Shown here in pieces: positions 1 to 7,724 of a stretch of DNA of 37,387 bases. A program made the translations under genes and the position numbers. A model generated the notes under the pieces. It saw only the letters and a list, made by a program, of their open reading frames with translations, was not told where the DNA came from and did not search any database. Every line of letters begins with the position of its first letter. The first letter of the stretch is position 1. Source of the DNA: Clostridia bacterium (lineage in GTDB: Bacteria > Bacillota > Clostridia > Peptostreptococcales > Acidaminobacteraceae); the NCBI GenBank assembly GCA_014859095.1, contig JACUUV010000028.1, forward strand, positions 1-37,387. The letters are read 5' to 3'.

Positions 1-68
1 GGAAACTTATTAGCGTCTTTGCATATCTGAACTTCTCTGTATGCAGGTACCTATTTGGGGCCTGTTTT
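1..68 (+). repeat. RAYT-associated dispersed repeat, 5' copy (cut by window edge)
   Basis: The first 50 nt match the reverse complement of 11348-11397 at about 45 of 50 positions. They also resemble 2871-2920, which shares the order GTCTTTG, ATAT, ACTTCTC, GTAT, a GGTACC-like site, then a T-rich stretch and a GGACCTGT-like end. The copy starts with GGAAACTTA, which is half of a hairpin arm complete at 11390-11408, so the rest of the element probably lies outside the window. It sits directly upstream of the transposase gene, as expected for repeats mobilised by this family. Confidence 0.75.
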
Positions 69-90
69 TTGTTTGCTAAAATTCCATATA

Positions 91-119
91 TTGTAAAAAT
101 TATCTTTAAATGTTAAAAT
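91..119 (+). promoter_or_regulatory. Putative sigma-A promoter of the RAYT gene
   Basis: TTGTAA at 91-96, a 17-nt spacer and TAAAAT at 114-119, with an upstream TGT giving an extended -10. The expected start near 126 would leave a leader of only about ten bases, so the transcript would begin close to the ribosome binding site. Confidence 0.5.
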
Positions 120-135
120 TGGAGAGGAGGTGTTT

Positions 136-927
136 ATGGGCAGAAAGAAAAGAGCGGTCAGCAGCTCAGGAATATATCATGTGATATCCAGAGGCAATGG
201 GAAGCAATATATTTTTCATGATGATCAGGATTATAGTGTGTTTAAGAATTATTTGTCGTCGGCGCTGAATTTAAGTGAGATGTGTATTTTGTCATACTGT
301 TTGATGGGGAATCATTTGCACTTGTTGGTTCATACGGAGGATATTGGTGAACTGTCAGGTGTTATGCATTATTCTCTGGGACGGTATGCTGGATATTATA
401 ACGTTAAATATGAGCGTGTAGGGAGTCTATTTGCTTCGAGGTTCAAGAGTATTCCGGTGGTTTGTGGAGCTTACTTCTTTTGTGTGGTCAAATATATACA
501 TAACAATCCTGTCAAGGATGGGCTCGTGGGCAAAATGGAGGATTATAGGTGGTCGAGCTATGGGGAAATCCTTGGAGGAAGGGCGAAAACTCTTGTGAAT
601 TCACGGGCTCTCATGGCTTATTATGGCGATGTTGCGACCAGACAAAGAGAGAGCTTTGCATACCATCATCATGCGCCGAGTCTGATTCCGGATGAATTGA
701 TTGAGGATTATCCTTTGACTGAAGTGGAGCAGGTGAAGGTCTTTGGTGGCGCTTACGATTTGAAGGCGCTCAGTAGGGCGAAATCTATGGGTCCGGATGA
801 GCGAGACAAGGTGATTTTGGATCTTAAGTACGATGCGAAGCTTTCTAATAAAGCGATTGAGAGATTGACTGGCATTTCTGTGGTCATCATTAAGAGAGTT
901 TGTTTGAAATTTGCCCGCAATATTTGA
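136..927 (+). CDS. REP-associated tyrosine transposase (Y1_Tnp / IS200-like, RAYT)
   Basis: A 263-residue single-strand DNA transposase of the HUH superfamily. The N-terminal half holds YHVISRGN near residue 15, a GNHLHLLV segment carrying the His-x-His metal motif near residue 60, and the KYIHNNPVKDGLV segment with the presumed catalytic Tyr near residue 120, followed by YRWSSY. The C-terminal part (about residues 225-260) looks like a helix-turn-helix (NKAIERLTGIS). The ATG at 136 is chosen because AGGAGG at 125-130 is spaced for it and overlaps the GTG at 130. Family members nick at hairpins and move small palindromic repeats rather than themselves. Here a degenerate repeat lies upstream (1-68) and a clear one downstream (976-1006). 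It is intact and may be active; activity is inference. Confidence 0.9.
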   Translation: MGRKKRAVSSSGIYHVISRGNGKQYIFHDDQDYSVFKNYLSSALNLSEMCILSYCLMGNHLHLLVHTEDIGELSGVMHYSLGRYAGYYNVKYERVGSLFASRFKSIPVVCGAYFFCVVKYIHNNPVKDGLVGKMEDYRWSSYGEILGGRAKTLVNSRALMAYYGDVATRQRESFAYHHHAPSLIPDELIEDYPLTEVEQVKVFGGAYDLKALSRAKSMGPDERDKVILDLKYDAKLSNKAIERLTGISVVIIKRVCLKFARNI

Positions 928-952
928 TTTGGCTTGATTGCAAGGGTATAAT
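924..952 (+). promoter_or_regulatory. Putative promoter of the nitroreductase gene
   Basis: TTGATT at 924-929, a 17-nt spacer and TATAAT at 947-952. The -35 overlaps the stop codon of the transposase gene. Transcription from here would carry the repeat at 976-1006 in the 5' leader of the nitroreductase mRNA. Confidence 0.6.
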
Positions 953-975
953 AGGATAGAGAAGATTTATTTGGG

Positions 976-1006
976 CAGGTACCGATTTGGACCTGTCCCC
1001 AATTGG
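976..1006 (+). repeat. GGTACC...CCCCAATTGG repeat, 3' flank of RAYT
   Basis: Contains GGTACC followed by GATTTGG and then ACCTGTCCCCAATTGG (991-1006). The same 16-mer occurs exactly at 2916-2931 and 11454-11469, and close inverted forms occur at 2847-2862 and 20086-20098. The copy ends two bases before the initiation region of the next gene, whose ribosome binding site GGAAAGGGG begins in the repeat's last bases. Confidence 0.85.
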
Positions 1007-1020
1007 AAAGGGGTATGACG

Positions 1021-1524
1021 ATGAAAGAGATCTATGCAAGAAGGAGTATTAGAAAATACAAGGACGAACCAGTGAGTGAGGAGCATGTGAAGTCGCTTCT
1101 AAGAGCGGCGATGTACGCACCTTCCGCAGGCAATGAGAAGCCATGGCATTTCGTAGTGGTGAATGACCGGGCGAAGCTGGATGCGATTACGGAGTTTCAC
1201 CCGTTTACGCAAATGCTGAAGGAAGCGCCGATGGCGATTGTCGTTTGTGCGGATGTGAGCAATCTTAAGTACGAGGGTGCGTTCTGGATTCAGGATATTT
1301 CCGCTTCGATCCAAAATATTTTGCTTGAGGCGGTATCGTTGGAACTTGGTACATGTTGGTGTGGGGTGTATCCGAGAGAGCTGTTCATAAAGGAAGTTAA
1401 ATCACTTTTGAATCTGCCTGAGCACATCATGCCGGGTGCGATTGTTGCAGTGGGGCATCCGAATGAGGAGCGAGAAGTGAAGGAAAGATTTGAAGAGGAA
1501 AGGGTTCATTACGACAAGTGGTAA
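1021..1524 (+). CDS. Nitroreductase family FMN-dependent oxidoreductase
   Basis: A 167-residue single-domain protein. The opening YARRSIRKYKDEPV and the APSAGNEKPWHFVVV segment (about residues 33-47) are the FMN-phosphate and flavin contacts of the nitroreductase superfamily. The glycine-rich LGTCWCGVYP near residue 115 and VAVGHPNEE near residue 148 complete the usual pattern. Such enzymes transfer hydride from NAD(P)H to nitroaromatics, quinones or flavins as soluble dimers; the natural substrate cannot be told. The ATG at 1021 is chosen because GGAAAGGGG (1005-1013) is correctly spaced for it; TTG 1003 and ATG 1015 lie on or too near that site. The gene follows the transposase with its own promoter, separated by a dispersed repeat. 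The acetyltransferase starts 28 nt after it and is probably co-transcribed. Confidence 0.9.
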   Translation: MKEIYARRSIRKYKDEPVSEEHVKSLLRAAMYAPSAGNEKPWHFVVVNDRAKLDAITEFHPFTQMLKEAPMAIVVCADVSNLKYEGAFWIQDISASIQNILLEAVSLELGTCWCGVYPRELFIKEVKSLLNLPEHIMPGAIVAVGHPNEEREVKERFEEERVHYDKW

Positions 1525-1552
1525 TTAAAAATCTGAGATCCGGGGGGATATC

Positions 1553-2089
1553 ATGTTAACAGGTGAAATGGTTAAATTAAGAGCGTATAAAAGAGAAGAA
1601 ATGCCTAAGGTAGTCGCACTCATCAATGATCCGGAGGTAAAGAGTCTATTGACGCCAGGTGTTCCGTTTCCATACACTCTTGAGGACGAGTACAAGTGGT
1701 ATGAGAGTTTGACGGGCAACAGCAGCGGGACTTACAATTTCGCGATCGAGACGATAGATGATGGATTGTACCTCGGTGGTTGCGGCATCAACAATATTGA
1801 TTGGAAAAACAGAGTGGCTGTTGTGGGAATATTCATCGGCGAGAAGTCGTTTTGGGGAAAAGGTTACGGAACGGATGCCATGAAGGTTCTTATGGATTTC
1901 ATTTTTATGGAAATGAACATCAATAAAATTAAGCTGAATGTGTTCGGTTTCAATCCACGAGCGAAGAAAAGCTATGAGAAATGTGGATTTAAGGTCGAAG
2001 GTCATTTGAAGCAGGAGATATTCAGAGATGGGGTTTATCATGATGAATCTGTCATGGCGATTTTGCGGGAAGAGTATGTCCGGTTGTGA
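1553..2089 (+). CDS. GNAT family N-acetyltransferase (RimJ/RimL-like)
   Basis: A 178-residue acetyl-CoA-dependent N-acetyltransferase. The acetyl-CoA pyrophosphate loop appears as FWGKGYGTDAMKVL near residue 103, preceded by the beta strand VAVVGIFIGE and followed by INKIKLNVFGFNPRAKKSYEKCGF, the conserved asparagine and C-terminal strand of the RimJ/RimL subgroup. The family acetylates ribosomal proteins, amines or antibiotics; the substrate here is unknown. GGGGGG eight bases upstream supports the ATG. It lies 28 nt after the nitroreductase and ends just before a bidirectional terminator that separates it from minus-strand genes. Confidence 0.88.
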   Translation: MLTGEMVKLRAYKREEMPKVVALINDPEVKSLLTPGVPFPYTLEDEYKWYESLTGNSSGTYNFAIETIDDGLYLGGCGINNIDWKNRVAVVGIFIGEKSFWGKGYGTDAMKVLMDFIFMEMNINKIKLNVFGFNPRAKKSYEKCGFKVEGHLKQEIFRDGVYHDESVMAILREEYVRL

Positions 2090-2104
2090 ATTTGAAACAA
2101 TAAA

Positions 2105-2142
2105 AAAAGCAAGGCATCGATTTAGATCGACACCTTGCTTTT
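2105..2142. terminator. Bidirectional rho-independent terminator
   Basis: AAAAGCAAGG pairs with CCTTGCTTTT, and an inner TCGAT pairs with ATCGA after an internal CA/CA mismatch. A-rich and T-rich flanks give a U-tract on both strands, so it can end both the acetyltransferase mRNA and the opposing zinc-ribbon mRNA. Confidence 0.85.
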
Positions 2143-2143
2143 C

Positions 2144-2290
2144 CTAACGTATGTACTTTATGCAGTGGTTACAAGCGATGTCACTTTTGACAGGTGATAC
2201 TCTGTCTGGTGACTTGCAATTTTTGCATTTTTCGTTCAGGAGCAGGTAAGCATCCTTCTCACTGAAACATTTGTTGCAATTAGTCTTCAA
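2144..2290 (-). CDS. Small zinc-ribbon-like protein (48 aa, three CxxC pairs)
   Basis: A short minus-strand frame from TTG at 2288-2290 to TAG at 2144-2146 encodes 48 residues. Six cysteines form three knuckles: CNKC at residues 5-8, CKNC at 22-25 and CNHC at 40-43. The rest is lysine- and asparagine-rich. AGAGGAGA lies six bases upstream of the TTG. The frame starts 19 nt after the stop of the XRE regulator, so the two form an operon, and it ends at a terminator. Regularly spaced CxxC pairs usually bind zinc and this looks like a compact nucleic-acid- or protein-binding ribbon. I do not recognise the family and its function is unknown. It could be a partner or antagonist of the adjacent regulator. 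Confidence 0.7.
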   Translation of the reverse strand: MKTNCNKCFSEKDAYLLLNEKCKNCKSPDRVSPVKSDIACNHCIKYIR

Positions 2291-2309
2291 TGCAATTCTC
2301 CTCTGTTTG

Positions 2310-2666
2310 TTATTTTTTACTGGACAATCTGTAATCGACGATGGCTTTGATGGTTCTTAAATCTTCATCATTCAGTCCTATCCATTCTTGGTATGGCATT
2401 ATTTCAAACCAAGGCTCGGAGGGTTCTTTTTCTCCATAGGGTTCAGATGAATCGGCAACGTTGCTAAGACGAACTTGATCCCAGAACCATTTGGAGTCAA
2501 CATCCATGATCTCAGTAAAAGTCGTGTAGAAACTGTTGGGTATGTTGCGAAGGTTGTTCTCATATCTACTGAGTGTGGATTTTGACATATTGAGTTTTGC
2601 TGCGGTGTCTTTTTGTGATAATCCCTTTTTCTTACGGATATCACGGAGTAGATTACCTATTGACAT
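2310..2666 (-). CDS. XRE-family helix-turn-helix transcriptional regulator
   Basis: A 118-residue protein. Residues 1-60 form a Cro/CI-type domain with LLRDIRKKKGLSQKDTAAKL and the recognition helix region NMSKSTLSRYENNLR. The C-terminal part (WFEIMPYQEWIGLNDEDLRTI) has no family I can name and ends in a basic tail. ATG 2664-2666 is chosen because GAGGCG precedes it with correct spacing; upstream extensions lack a binding site and start with an unlikely Cys/Ile-rich run. It probably represses or activates a nearby promoter. It is followed at 19 nt by the zinc-ribbon gene, and a near-perfect palindrome lies about 100 nt upstream at 2762-2790. Confidence 0.85.
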   Translation of the reverse strand: MSIGNLLRDIRKKKGLSQKDTAAKLNMSKSTLSRYENNLRNIPNSFYTTFTEIMDVDSKWFWDQVRLSNVADSSEPYGEKEPSEPWFEIMPYQEWIGLNDEDLRTIKAIVDYRLSSKK

Positions 2667-2761
2667 ATGATCGCCTCTTGCTAATAATGTTATGTTTTTA
2701 TAAATTTTAGCACAATACACATGACAAATATTGACAATTGCTATAATGGAAACTAAATGTG

Positions 2762-2790
2762 GTCAAAGTTTCCAAATTGGCAATTTTGAC
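2762..2790. promoter_or_regulatory. Imperfect 29-bp palindrome, possible operator
   Basis: GTCAAAGTT, TCC, AAATT, GGC and AATTTTGAC read as a palindrome with 12 of 14 base pairs matching around a central A and no loop, more like a dimeric protein site than a hairpin. It lies upstream of the XRE gene within the 2667-3049 gap. Assignment to that regulator is inference. Confidence 0.35.
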
Positions 2791-2840
2791 TTATTGTCTT
2801 AATAAGGCGAGGAAGTGCTGAATTTACAGGATTATTACCG

Positions 2841-2937
2841 GACTTTCCGATTGGGGACAGGTCCAAAATGGTCTTTGTATATTTTCACTTCTCCGTATCA
2901 CAGATACCAATTTGGACCTGTCCCCAATTGGAAAGTC
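2841..2937. repeat. Inverted pair of RAYT-type repeats (27-nt arms)
   Basis: GACTTTCCGATTGGGGACAG plus GTCCAAA (2841-2867) is the reverse complement of 2911-2937 at 26 of 27 positions. The interior (2868-2910) resembles nt 1-46 of the window. A second, partial right arm (CCAATCGGAAAGT) follows at 2951-2963. This fills most of the gene-free stretch 2667-3049. The arrangement is like a two-headed REP unit, and a short frame across it is an artefact of the repeat. Confidence 0.85.
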
Positions 2938-2961
2938 CAATCGGATTTCCCAATCGGAAAG

Positions 2962-2990
2962 TTGAACTTAAAAATAATTTGTGATAGAAT
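2962..2990 (+). promoter_or_regulatory. Putative promoter of the DUF5317 gene
   Basis: TTGAAC at 2962-2967, 17-nt spacer, TAGAAT at 2985-2990. The -35 abuts the end of the second repeat arm (GGAAAGTTG), so repeat insertion has landed immediately upstream of a promoter. Confidence 0.5.
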
Positions 2991-3049
2991 TAAAAGGGTT
3001 GCGAAACATCCTTGATTACCTTGAATTCAGTGAGTTAAAGGAGCGCGTT

Positions 3050-3643
3050 ATGTATATAGAGGCAATTTTTATAGGACTATTGATCGGGATGATCAGAAAT
3101 GGAAGACTTACCAATTTCAATAACGCAAAATTTAGGGGCTGGGCAATTGCCATATTGGCATTCGTTGTGTACCTTGTCCCTTATGGACTGAAGATTTTCG
3201 CTATCGGATTTGAGAATCCGCAGTGGTTTCCTTTTGCTGCGATGGGTCTGATCGGAGTGGTGGCGCTCGCCAACTTTGATAAGACGGGTATGAAATTGTT
3301 TTTCGTAGGAACACTTCTTAATATGGTGGTCATGGCCTTGAACGGTTTCGTGATGCCGATAGACATTGAAAAAATGCGTGCGCTTGGCTTTGAATCGTTT
3401 GTGGAATCCATTACAAATGGTACAGTGGTCAACTACATCGACAGCATGGACGCGACAAAATGGACTGTGTTTTTCTCGAAAGTCATCGCACTTCCTAATT
3501 GGTATCCGCTTGCAAGAGTGATCAGCATTGGCGATATCGTTATTTCTGTCGGTATAGCGCTCGTGATTCAAAGCGAAATGCTTCTTCATTCCATGCGCAC
3601 AAAAAATTCAATGATCAGCTTTTCCTATAAATCCAAAATATGA
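3050..3643 (+). CDS. DUF5317-like integral membrane protein
   Basis: A 197-residue hydrophobic protein with about five membrane segments: YIEAIFIGLLIGMI at the N-terminus, AIAILAFVVYLVPYGL, FPFAAMGLIGVVALA, FFVGTLLNMVVMALNGFVM and a last one at VISIGDIVISVGIALVI. The loop with NGFVMPIDIEKMRALGF and the C-terminal GDI segment recall the DUF5317 family of clostridial membrane proteins, whose function is not known. ATG 3050 is chosen because AAGGAG at 3038-3043 is correctly placed; upstream in-frame codons have no binding site. The gene is single, with its own promoter and terminator. Confidence 0.7.
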   Translation: MYIEAIFIGLLIGMIRNGRLTNFNNAKFRGWAIAILAFVVYLVPYGLKIFAIGFENPQWFPFAAMGLIGVVALANFDKTGMKLFFVGTLLNMVVMALNGFVMPIDIEKMRALGFESFVESITNGTVVNYIDSMDATKWTVFFSKVIALPNWYPLARVISIGDIVISVGIALVIQSEMLLHSMRTKNSMISFSYKSKI

Positions 3644-3652
3644 AGCGAATTT

Positions 3653-3692
3653 AAGTCATCTCTCCGAGTCAGCTCAGAGGCGATGGCTTTTT
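3653..3692 (+). terminator. Rho-independent terminator after the DUF5317 gene
   Basis: AAGTCATCTCTCCGAG pairs, with one bulge and G-U pairs, with CTCAGAGGCGATGGCTTTT around a TCAG loop, followed by a run of T. Confidence 0.7.
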
Positions 3693-3734
3693 GTGACTGT
3701 TTATGGCTGTTAGGGGAATTCATTCACAAATTGT

Positions 3735-3766
3735 TTGAAAATTCACAGGTGGAAGTGTGTTATAAT
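3735..3766 (+). promoter_or_regulatory. Putative extended -10 promoter of secA
   Basis: TATAAT at 3761-3766 preceded by TGT (extended -10). TTGAAA at 3735-3740 is the nearest -35-like hexamer, but the 20-nt spacing is long, so the extended -10 may carry the function. Confidence 0.5.
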
Positions 3767-3802
3767 AAGAGTTAGGTGACTAAGCTCGAAAGGATGAATC
3801 GT

Positions 3803-6538
3803 ATGAATTTAATGAAGACACTTTTTGGAGATATCAACGCCAAAGAGATTAAAAAGATTGAAAAAATAGTCGACAAAATAGAGAGTCTCGAACCTCTTAT
3901 GCAGGGGTATTCGGATGATGTGCTGAGCGGCCAGACGGCAGTACTTAAAGAGCGTCTTGCCTCTGGCGAGACTCTCGATGACATTTTACCCGAAGCACTT
4001 GCGGTAGCAAGAGAAGCAGGCAGAAGAGTCTTAGGCATGAGAGCATATCGCGTGCAGCTGATCGGTGCGGTGGTGCTTCATCAAGGCCGGATTGCCGAGA
4101 TGAAAACAGGTGAAGGTAAAACTTTGGTCGCACCGCTTGCGGCTTATTTGAACGCACTGACAGGTGAAGGTGTACATATCGTTACAGTCAATGACTACCT
4201 TGCACAGCGTGACAAGGAATGGATGGGCAAAATCTTTGAATTCCTGGGCATGAGCGTCGGTTGCGTCGTTCATGGCGTGGAAGGTGAAGATCGAATCAAC
4301 GCCTACAAAGCCGATGTCACATATGGAACCAACAACGAATTTGGATTCGATTACCTCAGAGACAACATGGCCATGCGTAAAGAGCGTTTGGTACAAAGAC
4401 CGCTCAATTTCGGTATTGTGGATGAGGTCGACAGTATCCTCATCGACGAGGCGAGAACACCACTGATCATTTCCGGTGAAAGCGCGAAGTCGACGGATAT
4501 GTATAGACTTGCAAATTTGTTCGCACTCACACTTAAAAAAGACGAAGACGTGAAAATCGATGAGAAAGCCAAAAGCATTGCACTTACCGACGGTGCGGTT
4601 GTCGACAAATTCGGCGATGTGGAAGAGGGCAGTGAGGAAAGAAACGGCGTTAGCAAAGCGGAGAGACATTTTGGCATAGAAAACCTCAGTGATCCTGAGA
4701 ATATCGAGTACTCCCATCACATCAATCAGGCGATTCGCGCACAATTTTTGATGAAACGCGATGTGGATTATATCGTTAAAGATGGCGAAGTCATCATAGT
4801 CGATGAGTTCACCGGACGATTGATGTATGGAAGAAGATATTCCAATGGACTCCACCAAGCGATTGAAGCCAAAGAAAACATAGAGGTCAGAAAAGAGTCC
4901 CAGACTCTTGCGACCATAACCATACAGAACTATTTCAGAATGTATAAAAAGATTTCAGGTATGACCGGTACGGCTAAAACCGAGGAAGATGAATTCAGAC
5001 ACATCTACAACATGGATGTTCTCATGATTCCTACGAACAAGCCTATTGCCAGAGATGACCTTGAAGATGCGATTTACAAGAATCTCAAAGGCAAGTTCAC
5101 GTCTGTCATAAAGGACATCGAAGCCAGACATGCGAAAGGTCAACCAATCCTTGTCGGTACCATAAGCATTGAAACATCAGAATTCTTAAGCTCGCTCCTT
5201 AAAAAAAGCGGCATCAAACATGAAATCCTCAATGCAAAACAGCACGAACGCGAGGCGGAAATCGTAGCTCAGGCGGGACGTTATAAAGCCGTCACCATAG
5301 CCACGAACATGGCAGGCCGTGGTACGGACATTGTACTCGGTGGTAATCCCGAGTTCCTTGCCAAACGCGACATGCAGCGCAAAGGCTATTCAGATTACAT
5401 CATTCATCATGTTTCCAGTCCTTTTGTGGGCAATGATCCGGAAGTGATTGAAGCCAAACCGATTTATGACGCATTTTTTGCAGAACATAAAAGTGTGACC
5501 GATGCTGAAGCGATTCAGGTCAAAGAAGCCGGCGGTCTGCACATCATCGGTACCGAGCGCCACGAGTCCAGACGGATCGACAACCAACTCAGAGGTCGTG
5601 CGGGTCGTCAAGGTGACCCGGGTTCCACACAGTTTTACATCTCTTTCGAAGATGATCTTATGAGACTCTTCGTCAGCGACAGGGCCAAATCGATTGTCGA
5701 ATCCCTAGGATTTGAAGAGGATATGCAGCTCGAGAACAAGATGCTTACGAAATCCATTGAAAACGCACAAAAACGTGTCGAGGGCAGAAACTTCTCCATA
5801 CGTAAACATGTTCTCCAGTACGATGACGTCATCAACAAACAAAGAGAAATCATTTATGGTCAGAGAAATAAAGTCTTGCATGGTGAGAATCTCAGAGAAT
5901 ACGTCCTTTCCATGATTGAAAAAGTCATAGAAAGATCAATCCCAATGTTTACGGAAGGCTACAAGTATCCGGAAGAGTGGGATCTTGATGGGTTGCTCAA
6001 TTACCTCCATCCGATATTTCTGCCACAAGGCTCGATTGTCTTCAAAGATATTGAGTCGCTGACCAAAGAGTCACTTAAAGAAATCATTTATGGCAAAGCA
6101 GTTGAGCTGTATGAAATAAAGGAACAGGAAATTGAGCCAGACAGAATGAGAGATGTGGAACGTGCGGTGCTTCTGCGTATCGTCGACCTTCGCTGGATCG
6201 ATCACATCGATGCGATGGACGACCTGAAACAGGGCATCGGCCTTCGTGCGGTTGGACAACAAGACCCGGTCATCGCTTATAAAATGGAAGGTTTCGACAT
6301 GTTCGAGGAAATGATCGCGAACATTCAGGAAGAAACCGTCAAAGGTCTGTTCCACGCCACCCTCCGTACAGATACGGAACACAAACGCGTCGCCATCATC
6401 ACGGGCACTTCAGGTGGAGATGAAGAACCAGGGTCCAAAACGTTCAAAACGGATAAGAAAATTGGTCGAAACGATCCGTGTCCATGTGGCAGTGGTAAAA
6501 AATACAAGAAATGCCATGGCGCAAACATCAACGATTAA
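3803..6538 (+). CDS. secA: Preprotein translocase ATPase SecA
   Basis: The 911-residue motor that drives unfolded preproteins through SecYEG. Near the N-terminus are [11 protein letters not shown] (Walker A, about residues 98-107) and [17 protein letters not shown] (Walker B/DEAD box, about 205). The central region carries [15 protein letters not shown] and [16 protein letters not shown], and the second motor domain [25 protein letters not shown] is cut here to its hallmark [10 protein letters not shown]. The C-terminus ends with the zinc-binding [13 protein letters not shown] that contacts SecB or ribosomes. ATG 3803 fits GAAAGG at 3788-3793; GTG 3776 would lie almost at the transcription start. 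A terminator follows, then prfB, the common Bacillota order. Confidence 0.98.
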   Translation: MNLMKTLFGDINAKEIKKIEKIVDKIESLEPLMQGYSDDVLSGQTAVLKERLASGETLDDILPEALAVAREAGRRVLGMRAYRVQLIGAVVLHQGRIAEMKTGEGKTLVAPLAAYLNALTGEGVHIVTVNDYLAQRDKEWMGKIFEFLGMSVGCVVHGVEGEDRINAYKADVTYGTNNEFGFDYLRDNMAMRKERLVQRPLNFGIVDEVDSILIDEARTPLIISGESAKSTDMYRLANLFALTLKKDEDVKIDEKAKSIALTDGAVVDKFGDVEEGSEERNGVSKAERHFGIENLSDPENIEYSHHINQAIRAQFLMKRDVDYIVKDGEVIIVDEFTGRLMYGRRYSNGLHQAIEAKENIEVRKESQTLATITIQNYFRMYKKISGMTGTAKTEEDEFRHIYNMDVLMIPTNKPIARDDLEDAIYKNLKGKFTSVIKDIEARHAKGQPILVGTISIETSEFLSSLLKKSGIKHEILNAKQHEREAEIVAQAGRYKAVTIATNMAGRGTDIVLGGNPEFLAKRDMQRKGYSDYIIHHVSSPFVGNDPEVIEAKPIYDAFFAEHKSVTDAEAIQVKEAGGLHIIGTERHESRRIDNQLRGRAGRQGDPGSTQFYISFEDDLMRLFVSDRAKSIVESLGFEEDMQLENKMLTKSIENAQKRVEGRNFSIRKHVLQYDDVINKQREIIYGQRNKVLHGENLREYVLSMIEKVIERSIPMFTEGYKYPEEWDLDGLLNYLHPIFLPQGSIVFKDIESLTKESLKEIIYGKAVELYEIKEQEIEPDRMRDVERAVLLRIVDLRWIDHIDAMDDLKQGIGLRAVGQQDPVIAYKMEGFDMFEEMIANIQEETVKGLFHATLRTDTEHKRVAIITGTSGGDEEPGSKTFKTDKKIGRNDPCPCGSGKKYKKCHGANIND

Positions 6539-6546
6539 CAATTGGG

Positions 6547-6581
6547 ACTTCCGTTTGGGCAACGCTCAGGCGGAAGTTTTT
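6547..6581 (+). terminator. Rho-independent terminator after secA
   Basis: ACTTCCG pairs with CGGAAGT, with a smaller inner GGGC/GCTC pairing and TTTTT following. Because no clear promoter is visible before prfB, partial read-through may supply it. Confidence 0.75.
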
Positions 6582-6604
6582 GTTTACTGAGAAGGGAGTA
6601 TTTT

Positions 6605-7724
6605 ATGATTATGCTGGAAAGGTACCAAAAGGAAATCAAAAAACTAAAAGCGTCCATCGCCGAGCTTGAGGTGTCACTTTGACCTGGCTAAGGCAAAGTA
6701 CAGAATCGAAGAGATAGAAATGGATATGACCGCTCCGGATTTTTGGAACGACAATGAAACGGCGCAGACGAAACTCAAGTTCCAAAAGGCGCTGAAAACT
6801 AAAGTGGAGAGATACGAAGCACTCATAAACAAAGTGGATGACCTCGAAACACTCTGCGAAATGGCTCTTGAGGAAGAGGATGATTCATTGGAACCTGAAG
6901 TGGAAGCGATCTATAACGAAACCGAGAAGATTTATGCCAAAATGAGACTTGAAACACTCCTCACTGGTGAGTTTGACGCAAACAATGCAATCATGGCCAT
7001 TCACGCCGGTTCAGGTGGAACCGATGCGCAGGATTGGGCGGAAATGCTCTTTAGAATGTACAAAAGATGGGGCGATTCAAAAGGTTACGGCGTTAAGATT
7101 TTGGACCTTCAAAGCGATACAGAGGCAGGCATCAAAAGCGTCTCCATGTTGTTTGAGGGGCTCAATGCTTACGGCTTTCTTAAATCCGAAAAAGGCGTAC
7201 ACCGCATCGTCAGAATCTCACCATTCGATTCATCCGGAAAACGACACACCTCTTTTTCATCTGTGGACGTCATGCCGGAACTCGACGATGCTTTTGAAAT
7301 CGACATCAATCCGGTGGATCTAAAAATCGACACCTACAGGGCGTCCGGTGCGGGAGGTCAACACGTCAACACCACGGATTCCGCTGTGAGGATCACACAT
7401 ATTCCAACAGGTGTGGTTGTGCAGTGTCAAAATGAGCGTTCACAGACCGCAAACAAAACCACTGCAATGAAGATGTTGATGGGAAAACTCGTCGAGCTTC
7501 AGGAACTCGAAAACAAAGACAAGATAGAAGATTTGGCTGGCGATTACTCACAAATCACTTGGGGCAGTCAAGTTCGATCATATGTTTTTCATCCTTACAA
7601 TCTTGTGAAAGATCATAGAACGGGGGCTGAAATGGGAAACATCCAGGCTGTTATGGACGGCGATATCGATTTGTTCATAGACAGTTATTTGAAAGGGGAA
7701 AGTATCAATGAATCCAGTGAATAA
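6605..7724 (+). CDS. prfB: Peptide chain release factor 2 (programmed +1 frameshift)
   Basis: RF2 reads UGA and UAA. The zero frame begins at ATG 6605 (AAGGGAG upstream), runs 25 codons and meets an in-frame TGA at 6680-6682. After a +1 shift translation continues from GAC at 6681 to TAA at 7722-7724, giving about 372 residues, the usual length. In the joined numbering the stop-recognition SPF tripeptide is at 205-207 and the catalytic GGQ at 250-252, the same positions as in E. coli RF2. The TTG at 6666 in the main frame is therefore not the true start. The last 17 nt overlap tex, so the two are translationally linked. Confidence 0.97.
6668..6683 (+). promoter_or_regulatory. RF2 autoregulatory frameshift site
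   Basis: GAGGTG (internal Shine-Dalgarno), three bases, then CTT TGA C. This matches the known RF2 cassette in which the slow UGA codon, read by RF2 itself, lets the ribosome slip +1 on CUU. Low RF2 raises frameshifting and so RF2 synthesis. Confidence 0.95.

Noticed and set aside
2815-3015. Open frame of 66 codons across the inverted repeat
   Set aside because: It is read through the repeat arms, has no ribosome binding site and no recognisable protein features.
4031-4858. Long minus-strand frame opposite secA
   Set aside because: A shadow of the secA coding frame with no start signal; similar antisense frames occur opposite tex, fhs and hutU.
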